Source: Pseudomonadota bacterium (GTDB lineage: Bacteria; Pseudomonadota; Gammaproteobacteria; Steroidobacterales; Steroidobacteraceae). From it: a DNA stretch of 5,180 nucleotides. This document shows positions 1 to 5,180 of this stretch, piece after piece; position 1 is the first letter of the stretch, and every line of letters begins with the position of its first letter. The stretch is taken from contig CANGMU010000176.1 of NCBI GenBank assembly GCA_947454665.1, positions 1-5,180 on the forward strand, read 5' to 3'. The position numbers and the translations under genes are program-made. Below the pieces are notes generated by a model. That model did not search any database and was not told the DNA's origin. It saw nothing but the letters and a program-made list of their open reading frames with translations.

Positions 1-1
1 G

Positions 2-2359
2 GTCGATGGCCAGGTCTCGATCATCAACACGATGACGAACTCGCGCATGGACCGCGACGGCGTGAAGGCGAAGTTCGACGTCTGGCCGGAACAGATCGTC
101 GATTACCTCGCGCTGATCGGCGACAGCGCGGACAACATCCCCGGCATCGACAAGGTAGGCCCGAAGACCGCGGCCAAGTGGCTCGCGCAGTACCAGACGC
201 TGGACGCGATCGTCGAACACGCCGCGGAGATCCCGGGCAAGGTCGGCGAGAACCTGCGCGCTGGCCTTACGACGCTCGCGCTGTCGCGCCAGCTGGCGAC
301 GATCCGCTGCGACGTGGAGCTGTCGCCCGAATCGCTGGACTTCACGCGTCGCGCGCCGGACACAGAGGCGCTGCGCACGATCTACACGCGCATGGAATTC
401 CGCAGCTGGCTGCGCGCGCTGGATGGCGAGGGCCCTGCCGAAGCCGGCACCGGCGACGCCGCCACGCCGCGCGCACCACGCGTCGCAGCGCGTGAGGCCA
501 TCGTGGCCGCGCCAGCCAGCGACGACATCGATACCGTGCTCGGCGGTATCGGCCGCGATTACGAAACGATCACGACGACCGAACAGCTCGACCGTTGGCT
601 GGCCGTACTGGCCGCCGCGCCGCTGTTCGCCTTCGACACCGAAACGACGAGCCTGGATTACCAGCTCGCACGCATCGTGGGCCTCTCCTTCTGTGCCGAG
701 CCAGGCAAGGCGGCCTATCTCCCGCTCGCCCACACCTATGCCGGCGCACCGGACCAGCTGGACCGCGATGCCACGCTCGCGCACTTCAAGCCGCTGCTCG
801 AAGACGCCAGCAAGCCCAAGCTCGGCCACCACCTGAAATACGATGCGCACGTGCTGGCGAACCACGGCATCCGCCTGGCCGGCATGGCCTTCGATTCGAT
901 GCTGGAATCCTATGTCTGGAACAGCGTCGCCTCGCGCCACGACATGGATTCGTTGGCCACCCGTTACCTGGGCATCACGACGATCAAGTACGAGGACGTG
1001 GCCGGCAAGGGCGCGAAGCAGATCGGCTTCGAGCAGGTTTCGATAGAAACCGCTGCCACCTATTCCGCCGAAGACGCCGACGTCACGCTGCGCCTGCATG
1101 CCACGCTGTGGCCGCGCCTCTGCAGCGAGCCCACCTTGAAGGCGCTGTACGAAGAGATCGAGCAGCCGCTGGTGCCGGTGCTCTTTGCGATGGAAGAGCG
1201 TGGCGTGCTCGTAGACGGCGCGTTGCTGCGCGCGCAGGGCGGCGAGATCGGCAAGCAACTGCTGGAACTGGCCGCCAAGGCCCATGCCGCGGCTGGCGGC
1301 GAGTTCAACCTCGATTCGCCCAAGCAGCTGCAGCAGATCCTCTTCGAACGACTGCAGATCCCGGTGCTGCGCAAGACGCCGACCGGACAGCCCTCGACGG
1401 CCGAAGACGTGCTGGAGGAACTCAGCGAAGAACACGAGCTGCCGCGCCTGATCCTCGAATACCGCGGCCTGGCCAAGCTGAAATCCACGTACACGGACAA
1501 GCTGCCTGAGCAGATCGACCTGCGCACGGGCCGCATCCACACCAGTTACCACCAGGCCGTCGCGGCCACGGGTCGTCTCTCATCGACGGACCCGAACCTG
1601 CAGAACATCCCGATCCGCACGGCCAATGGCCGTCGCATCCGCCAGGCCTTCATCGCGCCGCCGGGGCACGTGCTGATGGCCGCGGACTATTCGCAGATCG
1701 AGCTGCGCATCATGGCGCACCTCTCCGGTGACGAAGGCCTGCTGCGCGCCTTCGCCGAAGGCCGCGACATCCACCAGTCCACGGCTGCGGAAGTCTTTGG
1801 CGTGGCACTGGAGCAGGTGACGTCAGACCAGCGTCGCTCGGCGAAGGCGATCAACTTCGGCCTCATCTATGGCATGTCGGCCTTCGGCCTTGCTCGGCAG
1901 CTGGGCATCGCGCGCGGCGATGCACAGCGTTACGTCGACCTCTATTTCCAGCGCTATCCGGGCGTGAAGCGCTTCATGGACGACACGCGCGCGCAGGCCA
2001 AGGAGCGCGGTTACGTGGAAACCGTGCGCGGACGCCGGCTCTATCTGCCGGACATCCGCTCGCGCAACCGCCAGCAGCAGCAGTACGCCGAGCGCAGCGC
2101 CATCAACGCGCCGATGCAGGGCACGGCGGCCGACATCATCAAGCTCGCGATGATCCGCGTGGAAAAGGCGCTCGGCGAATCAGGCCTTCCGGCGCAGCTC
2201 ATCATGCAGGTGCATGACGAACTGGTGCTCGAAGTGCGCGAGGATGCCGTGGACGCCGTCGAGGCGCTGGTGCGCGAACAGATGGTGGGGGCCGGCACGC
2301 TCAAGGTGCCCATGGCCGTCGAGATCGGTCGTGGCCCGAGCTGGGACGCCGCGCATTGA
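2..2359 (+). CDS. polA: DNA polymerase I (5'-truncated by window edge)
   Basis: DNA polymerase I fills gaps and removes RNA primers in replication and excision repair. The frame is open from base 2, so the first ATG (base 32) is internal and roughly 140-150 N-terminal residues lie outside the window; 785 residues are visible. Domains in order: the end of the 5'-3' exonuclease with its helix-hairpin-helix region (DNIPG...VGPKTAAKWL, about 131-181); an Ala/Pro-rich linker (about 425-530); a 3'-5' exonuclease with DTE at 635-643, KYD at 836-844 and the YSAED motif with Tyr at 1061 and Asp at 1073, so proofreading looks intact; then the polymerase with motif A (DYSQIE, 1685-1702), motif B (RRSAKAINFGLIYG, 1832-1873) and motif C (QVHDE, 2207-2221). 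No frameshift or missing catalytic residue is seen. No U-tract terminator directly follows the stop, so readthrough into the downstream sRNA region is possible. Confidence 0.98.
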   Translation, partial: VDGQVSIINTMTNSRMDRDGVKAKFDVWPEQIVDYLALIGDSADNIPGIDKVGPKTAAKWLAQYQTLDAIVEHAAEIPGKVGENLRAGLTTLALSRQLATIRCDVELSPESLDFTRRAPDTEALRTIYTRMEFRSWLRALDGEGPAEAGTGDAATPRAPRVAAREAIVAAPASDDIDTVLGGIGRDYETITTTEQLDRWLAVLAAAPLFAFDTETTSLDYQLARIVGLSFCAEPGKAAYLPLAHTYAGAPDQLDRDATLAHFKPLLEDASKPKLGHHLKYDAHVLANHGIRLAGMAFDSMLESYVWNSVASRHDMDSLATRYLGITTIKYEDVAGKGAKQIGFEQVSIETAATYSAEDADVTLRLHATLWPRLCSEPTLKALYEEIEQPLVPVLFAMEERGVLVDGALLRAQGGEIGKQLLELAAKAHAAAGGEFNLDSPKQLQQILFERLQIPVLRKTPTGQPSTAEDVLEELSEEHELPRLILEYRGLAKLKSTYTDKLPEQIDLRTGRIHTSYHQAVAATGRLSSTDPNLQNIPIRTANGRRIRQAFIAPPGHVLMAADYSQIELRIMAHLSGDEGLLRAFAEGRDIHQSTAAEVFGVALEQVTSDQRRSAKAINFGLIYGMSAFGLARQLGIARGDAQRYVDLYFQRYPGVKRFMDDTRAQAKERGYVETVRGRRLYLPDIRSRNRQQQQYAERSAINAPMQGTAADIIKLAMIRVEKALGESGLPAQLIMQVHDELVLEVREDAVDAVEALVREQMVGAGTLKVPMAVEIGRGPSWDAAH

Positions 2360-2391
2360 CGCGGTGCACGCGCATGGCGGCCCCGGCTATC

Positions 2392-2404
2392 AAAAAAATA
2401 TTTT
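2392..2404 (+). promoter_or_regulatory. A/T tract, UP-element-like
   Basis: Seven A's run into AAAATATTTT, a perfect 10-base palindrome at 2395-2404. This is the only strongly A/T-rich patch in a very GC-rich neighbourhood. If transcription starts near 2450, the tract lies at about -58 to -46, where the distal UP-element subsite contacts the RNA polymerase alpha subunit. That role is inferred from position and composition. It could also be simple intergenic A/T richness. Confidence 0.4.
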
Positions 2405-2415
2405 CACGGGGGCTT

Positions 2416-2443
2416 GGAACTCCGCCCCGGCGGACTCATCCAA
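2416..2443 (+). promoter_or_regulatory. Candidate sigma-E/AlgU-type promoter of the sRNA
   Basis: GGAACT at 2416-2421 matches the -35 core of extracytoplasmic sigma-E/AlgU promoters (GGAACTT). Counting from GAACTC (2417-2422), a 16-base spacer leads to TCCAA at 2439-2443, which resembles the -10 consensus (TCtgA/TCaAA). The spacing is the one known for this sigma class. It predicts a start at about 2449-2451, exactly at the base of the first hairpin of the RNA. A sigma-70 reading is possible (TTGGAA at 2414, TCCAAT at 2439) but needs a 19-base spacer and matches only 4 of 6 bases in each box. The spacer contains the inverted repeat CCGCC-cc-GGCGG (2422-2433). Confidence 0.55.
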
Positions 2444-2449
2444 TTCCCT

Positions 2450-2562
2450 GAGTGTGATGAACACTCCCCGCTTCCCTCCCTGAGCGGGTTAGCCCGGTAC
2501 ATCGAGACCTGTCCCGGGTTAGTCTGCCCCGGTGGTTAACAGCCACCGGGGCTATTTTATTT
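2450..2562 (+). ncRNA. Candidate trans-acting sRNA between polA and engB (Spot 42/ErsA position)
   Basis: This is a predicted RNA of about 113 nt. It has a promoter-like element just upstream, consecutive hairpins and a strong intrinsic terminator. Hairpin 1 pairs GAGTGT (2450-2455) with ACACTC (2461-2466) around loop GATGA. Hairpin 2 pairs CCCGCT (2467-2472) with AGCGGG (2483-2488) around the C-rich loop TCCCTCCCTG. Hairpin 3 pairs AGCCCGG (2491-2497) with CCGGGTT (2514-2520) and includes one G-U pair. The terminator hairpin and U-rich tail (2526-2562) could serve for Hfq binding. In enterics this locus encodes Spot 42 (109 nt), and in Pseudomonas aeruginosa it encodes ErsA, which is AlgU-dependent. 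Synteny and length agree with both, but I claim no sequence homology. Alternatively it is a structured polA 3' UTR, or an sRNA processed from it. No convincing small ORF explains it. Confidence 0.68.
2526..2562 (+). terminator. Rho-independent terminator of the sRNA (and probably polA readthrough)
   Basis: A perfect 10-bp GC-rich stem pairs GCCCCGGTGG (2526-2535) with CCACCGGGGC (2543-2552) around loop TTAACAG. It is followed by TATTTTATTT at 2553-2562. The U-tract is on the + strand only. Read on the - strand, the hairpin is followed by GCAGACTAAC-like sequence with no U run, so it is not a good terminator for engB. Its last base coincides with the final base of the engB stop codon. Confidence 0.92.
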
Positions 2563-3146
2563 CAGCCCGCCGCGCACCAGCGTTTCAGCACGGCGCGCGC
2601 CTCATCCAGGCCGGTCTTCTTCAGCGACGACAGCAGGCTCACGCTCGCCTTGCCGGCCAGCTGCGCCTTCACGTCGCGCAGCACCTGCAGGCCCTGCCCA
2701 CGGCTGAGCTTGTCGGACTTGCTGAGCAGCACATGCAGCCCTTCGGGCGGCAGGCCGGACCAGTCCAGCAGGGCCTCGTCCTCCGGCAGCAGTCCGCGGC
2801 GGATGTCCACCACGACCATGAGCCCCTTGAAGCAGGCCCGCGTCCGCAGTGAATCGATGAGCGGACCCCATTTCACTCGGATCTCGCCGGGCACCTTGGC
2901 GTGGCCATAGCCGGGCAGGTCGACCATCCGACGCCCGGGCAGCAGCTCGAAATAATTCAGCATCTGCGTGCGGCCCGGGGTCTTGCTGGTCCGGGCCAAG
3001 CCACCGTGGGACAGGATGGCGTTGATCGCACTGGATTTGCCGGCATTCGAGCGGCCGGCCATGGCGATATCGACCCCACTATCTGGGGGCAATTGGCTCG
3101 GAGCGGCGACGCTGAGCAGGAATTTGACGTTGGGAAACAGGCTCAC
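2562..3146 (-). CDS. engB: Ribosome biogenesis GTP-binding protein EngB (YihA/YsxC)
   Basis: This is a cytosolic TRAFAC-class GTPase of the family required for large ribosomal subunit assembly. It has 194 residues, within the usual family length. Visible motifs are G1 GRSNAGKSS at 31-39, G2 in TPGRTQ at 56-61, G3 DLPGYG at 76-81, the family VVDIRRG stretch at 112-118, G4 as SKSD at 142-145 (a variant of the usual T/NKxD) and G5-like SSLKKTG near residue 173. The start is GTG at 3144-3146. An in-frame TAA lies about 7 codons upstream and no ATG lies between, and the MSLFPNVKFLLS N-terminus fits the family. The Shine-Dalgarno sequence is weak (a GGTGGT stretch). The gene is convergent with the sRNA, whose terminator touches its stop codon, and divergent from the cytochrome gene. 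Confidence 0.96.
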   Translation of the reverse strand: MSLFPNVKFLLSVAAPSQLPPDSGVDIAMAGRSNAGKSSAINAILSHGGLARTSKTPGRTQMLNYFELLPGRRMVDLPGYGHAKVPGEIRVKWGPLIDSLRTRACFKGLMVVVDIRRGLLPEDEALLDWSGLPPEGLHVLLSKSDKLSRGQGLQVLRDVKAQLAGKASVSLLSSLKKTGLDEARAVLKRWCAAG

Positions 3147-3177
3147 GCGGTGACCACCGGTCCGTTACTGGGTCCGT

Positions 3178-3183
3178 AGTGTA
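3178..3183 (-). promoter_or_regulatory. Candidate -10 box for engB
   Basis: Read on the - strand this is TACACT, 4 of 6 matches to TATAAT. It predicts a start near 3171 and a leader of about 25 bases before the GTG. No recognisable -35 box is seen at the right spacing. The call rests on position and on overlap with the opposite-strand box. Confidence 0.3.
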
Positions 3184-3187
3184 CAAT
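3182..3187 (+). promoter_or_regulatory. Candidate -10 box for the cytochrome c4 gene set
   Basis: TACAAT matches the sigma-70 -10 consensus at 5 of 6 positions and sits 39 bases before the chosen ATG. It predicts a leader of about 33 bases. The -35 region is not recognisable, so the promoter may need an activator or the call may be wrong. Confidence 0.4.
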
Positions 3188-3226
3188 CCCCGCGATTTTC
3201 AGCCCGATCTGGGAGCTTGGGGACCG

Positions 3227-3910
3227 ATGACGATTCAGATGCCGACCGCGCTCCGCGCCGCCACGATTGCCGTTTCCCTGTCCGCGTTGGCCGCTTTTGC
3301 AGCGTCCGCCTTCGCGACGACCGCCGCACCGGTCAAAGGCAACGCCGAAGCAGGCGCCACCAAGGCCGCCACCTGTATGGCCTGCCATGGCCCGAACGGC
3401 AATGGCTCGATCAACCCGGAATGGCCCGCGCTGGCCGGCCAGGGCAGCGGCTATATCGCCGAACAGGTCGCTGCCGTGAAGGACGGCAAGCGCGCCGTTG
3501 CGCAGATGATGCCGATTGTCCAGGGCCTCAGCGCGCAGGACATGGCCGACATCGGCGTGTACTTCGCCAAGCAGACCCCGGTGGGCCGCGAAGCGGACGC
3601 CACCAACTGGGCCGCGGGCGAAAAGCTCTATCGCAACGGCGACCCGACGCGTGCCATCCCGGCCTGCATGTCCTGCCACGGCCCGGCGGCCAAGGGCAAC
3701 CCGGCAGCGAACTACCCGGCGCTGCGTGCCCAGCATGCGGTCTACACGCTCAAGCAGCTGAACGACTACGCGGCCGATGCGCGCTACACCAAGGACGCGA
3801 AGGGCAAGTCGCAGGCGCCGGCCAACGCCGTGATGATGCAGACGATCTCCAGCCGCCTGACGGCAGACGAGCGCCGCAGCCTCGCCTCGTACATCCAGGG
3901 CATGCGCTGA
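3227..3910 (+). CDS. Periplasmic diheme cytochrome c4
   Basis: Cytochrome c4 is a two-domain electron carrier in the periplasm, generally passing electrons from the bc1 complex towards terminal oxidases. The 227-residue protein has a Sec signal peptide (Arg10, hydrophobic 11-29, likely cleavage after ASAFA at residue 30). It has two heme-binding motifs, CMACH at 50-54 and CMSCH at 147-151. Likely axial methionines are in AQMMP (94/95) and VMMQ (203/204), each followed by the L[ST]xx[DE] element typical of the family (LSAQD, LTADE). The frame is open to a GTG at 3179, but that would add 16 non-signal residues and would overlap the -10 box, so ATG 3227 is preferred. ATG 3239 is also possible. 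The purine-rich GGGAG (3211-3215) and GGGGA (3219-3223) precede it. It is followed after 22 bases by the DsbA-like gene, probably in one operon. Confidence 0.95.
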   Translation: MTIQMPTALRAATIAVSLSALAAFAASAFATTAAPVKGNAEAGATKAATCMACHGPNGNGSINPEWPALAGQGSGYIAEQVAAVKDGKRAVAQMMPIVQGLSAQDMADIGVYFAKQTPVGREADATNWAAGEKLYRNGDPTRAIPACMSCHGPAAKGNPAANYPALRAQHAVYTLKQLNDYAADARYTKDAKGKSQAPANAVMMQTISSRLTADERRSLASYIQGMR

Positions 3911-3932
3911 GGCCAAAACACGGGGGACCGCC

Positions 3933-4748
3933 ATGACGGCACATCGATGGCTGCTCGCGTCGGTCCTCCTGCCCGCTCTCGCCCTGTCGATCACGGCCTG
4001 CCACAAGCTGGCCGGCACGTCTGACTCTGCTTCGGCGCCTGCGATCCAGCAGGCCGCCACCCGCACCCAGGAATCCATCTCCGCCAGCGAACCGGGCGCC
4101 GACCGGGGCGATGTCTCGCTCGAGCGCATGGCCACGATGCCGGAATCGGCCCAGTTGCCGGCCGGTCGCTGGAAAGCGGGCGCGCACTACCAGCCCGTCG
4201 TCCCCGCGCAGCCCACCAGCGCGCCAGCCGGCCAGGTCGAGGTGATCGAGTTCTTCTGGTACGGCAGCCAGGCCTGCGCCCGGCTCGAACTGGCGCTCGC
4301 CGACTGGCAGGCGCGCAAGCCTCCGTACATCAAGTTCCTGCGCATCCCGGTGGTCTGGGGCCAGGGACCGCAGCGTGCGCACGCGCAGCTGTTCTACACG
4401 CTGGAAGCGCTCGGCAAGCTCGAGACCCTGCACGCGGCCGTCTTCGATGCAGTGCAGAAGGGCAACAACCCGCTGGTCGCGGAAAGTGAAGCGAAGACGC
4501 TGCAGCTGCAGCTGCAGTTCGCGAAGTCGCAAGGCATCGACGAGGCCGCGTTCCGCAAGGCCTATGACAGCCCTGCCGTGCTCTCGGCGATGCAGCGCGC
4601 GGACGAATTCACCCGCCGTTACGGCATCGATGCCGCCCCGCGCTTCGCGGTGAACGGCAAGTACCTGCTGGTCGGCGGCCAGGGCAGCAGCGCTGACAAC
4701 GCGCTGCAGATCATCGACGATCTCGCCGCCTCGGAAAAGAAGCGCTGA
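3933..4748 (+). CDS. DsbA-fold lipoprotein with degenerate active site (Ser-Gln-Ala-Cys)
   Basis: This 271-residue protein of the DsbA/thioredoxin-fold family starts with a lipoprotein signal. A hydrophobic stretch (7-20) ends in the lipobox ITAC, so Cys23 is probably lipidated. His24 rather than Asp at +2 suggests outer-membrane sorting. A low-complexity Ala/Ser/Gln region (about 27-75) leads to the fold: AGAHYQPV near 82, then VEVIEFFWYG (102-111). DsbA has CPHC next; here residues 112-115 are SQAC. The helical insert includes LFYTLEALGKL (153-163). The cis-Pro loop AAPRFAVNGKY (234-244, Pro236) and GG motif are kept. Cys23 and Cys115 are the only cysteines, so the normal dithiol oxidase reaction should be impossible. 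It may be a chaperone-like, monothiol or structural paralogue of an active DsbA encoded elsewhere; that is inference. GGGGGA at 3922-3927 is a good ribosome site. The gene lies 22 bases after the cytochrome gene. Confidence 0.88.
   Translation: MTAHRWLLASVLLPALALSITACHKLAGTSDSASAPAIQQAATRTQESISASEPGADRGDVSLERMATMPESAQLPAGRWKAGAHYQPVVPAQPTSAPAGQVEVIEFFWYGSQACARLELALADWQARKPPYIKFLRIPVVWGQGPQRAHAQLFYTLEALGKLETLHAAVFDAVQKGNNPLVAESEAKTLQLQLQFAKSQGIDEAAFRKAYDSPAVLSAMQRADEFTRRYGIDAAPRFAVNGKYLLVGGQGSSADNALQIIDDLAASEKKR
4500..4517 (+). repeat. Three tandem CTGCAG hexamers inside the DsbA-like gene
   Basis: CTGCAG is repeated three times without interruption and is in frame, encoding Leu-Gln-Leu-Gln-Leu-Gln (residues 190-195) in the predicted helical insert. 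Hexamer gain or loss would keep the frame. It is short and may simply reflect codon preference. Confidence 0.6.
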
Positions 4749-4768
4749 GCGCGCTGCGGAGCTGACCC

Positions 4769-5180
4769 ATGCTGTCCGTCTACACGCTCGCCCCCAACGG
4801 TTTGCGGCGCATCGAGCGCGTCGCAGCGGAGCCGATCCCCGAGGAAGCGATCTGGCTCGACCTGATGGAACCGACCGTCGATGAAGAGCGGCTCGTCGAG
4901 GCGCGCCTGGGCGTCGACGTCCCCACGCGCGAAGAGATGAGCGAGATCGAATCGTCGAACCGCCTGTACGAAGAAGACGGCGCGCTCTACCTGACGGCGA
5001 CGATCGTCACCAAGCTGGACACCGAACTGCCGGTGAACGCACAGGTGACCTTCATCCTGCAGGGTTCGCGCATCGTCACGAACCGGTACACCGACCCGCT
5101 GCCTTTCCGACGCTACATCGCGTATGCAGACAACCATCCGGCGGCCTGCAACAGCGCCGCGGCGATCCTGACGGGCCTCA
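4769..5180 (+). CDS. corA: CorA-family magnesium/divalent metal transporter (3' end outside window)
   Basis: CorA is a pentameric inner-membrane channel for Mg2+ (also Co2+ and Ni2+). Only the first 137 codons are present, and the frame is open to the edge. They correspond to the N-terminal cytosolic domain: MLSVYTLAPNGLRRIE at the start, AIWLDLMEP at about 27-35, then TREEMSEIESSNRLYEED at about 55-72, and QVTFILQGSRIVTNRY near 92-107. This layout closely follows E. coli CorA (MLSAF..., WIDLVEP, ELEDIEAS). The membrane helices and GMN signature would lie beyond the window, so the assignment rests on the cytosolic domain. ATG 4769 is chosen because GGAG (4758-4761) sits 7 bases upstream. The gap to the DsbA-like gene is 20 bases with no terminator, so co-transcription is likely. 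Confidence 0.9.
   Translation, partial: MLSVYTLAPNGLRRIERVAAEPIPEEAIWLDLMEPTVDEERLVEARLGVDVPTREEMSEIESSNRLYEEDGALYLTATIVTKLDTELPVNAQVTFILQGSRIVTNRYTDPLPFRRYIAYADNHPAACNSAAAILTGL

Noticed and set aside
595..1509. A 304-residue + strand frame inside polA
   Set aside because: It is out of frame with an intact, conserved polA and consists of Arg/Ala-rich shadow translation.
2361..2391. Possible polA terminator just after the stop codon
   Set aside because: There are short GC inverted pieces but no stable stem followed by a T run. The A run here is on the wrong strand for + strand termination.
2453..2468. Possible CRP/Clp site (TGTGA followed by ACACTC) at the start of the sRNA
   Set aside because: Only the TGTGA half matches. 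The partner half at N6 is CTCCC, not TCACA. The symmetry is better explained as the GAGTGT/ACACTC hairpin of the RNA.
2532..2910. Open frames on the + strand opposite engB
   Set aside because: They overlap engB, which has all GTPase motifs, and show no family features of their own.
3179..3226. GTG at 3179 as the cytochrome c4 start
   Set aside because: It would place 16 extra residues before the signal peptide and puts the start within the likely promoter. ATG 3227 gives a standard signal peptide.
3143..4135. A 330-residue open frame on the - strand opposite cytochrome c4
   Set aside because: It lies antisense to a clear cytochrome gene with two CxxCH motifs, is Arg/Gly/Ala-rich and low complexity, and has no family signature. 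It is typical of GC-rich antisense frames.
3750..4532. A 260-residue open frame on the - strand opposite the DsbA-like gene
   Set aside because: Its composition is rich in Arg, Leu and Gly with no recognisable domain, and it is fully covered by well-supported + strand genes.

Overview
This is a GC-rich chromosomal window in which all five protein genes look native and well conserved. The order polA, engB (opposite strand), diheme cytochrome c4, DsbA-like protein is familiar from the Xanthomonadales/Lysobacterales. The protein sequences also read as gammaproteobacterial, so I infer that order, possibly Rhodanobacteraceae or Xanthomonadaceae. The genus cannot be fixed from the sequence alone. 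There are no mobile elements, tRNA or rRNA genes, or CRISPR arrays.

Layout: bases 2-2359 (+) are the 3' five-sixths of polA, with proofreading and polymerase motifs intact. Bases 2360-2561 are a 202-base intergenic region. It holds what looks like a complete, unannotated small-RNA gene: an A/T tract, a sigma-E/AlgU-type promoter, three predicted hairpins (one with a C-rich, anti-Shine-Dalgarno-like loop) and a strong intrinsic terminator. Its position between polA and engB is that of Spot 42 (spf) in enterics and ErsA in Pseudomonas, and ErsA is AlgU-dependent. Bases 2562-3146 (-) are engB, the ribosome-assembly GTPase, starting at GTG and convergent with the sRNA. Bases 3147-3226 are a short divergent promoter region with overlapping candidate -10 boxes.

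From 3227 a tightly spaced (+) gene set runs to the window end: cytochrome c4 (3227-3910), a DsbA-fold lipoprotein (3933-4748) and the 5' part of corA (4769 to the edge). Gaps of 22 and 20 bases without terminators suggest one transcript. The DsbA-like protein keeps the fold and the cis-proline but has Ser-Gln-Ala-Cys where DsbA has Cys-Pro-His-Cys. It is therefore unlikely to be a normal disulfide oxidase.

The most interesting items are the candidate envelope-stress-type sRNA at 2450-2562 and the degenerate DsbA-like lipoprotein. Both rest on reading the sequence, and neither was tested by folding software or database search.
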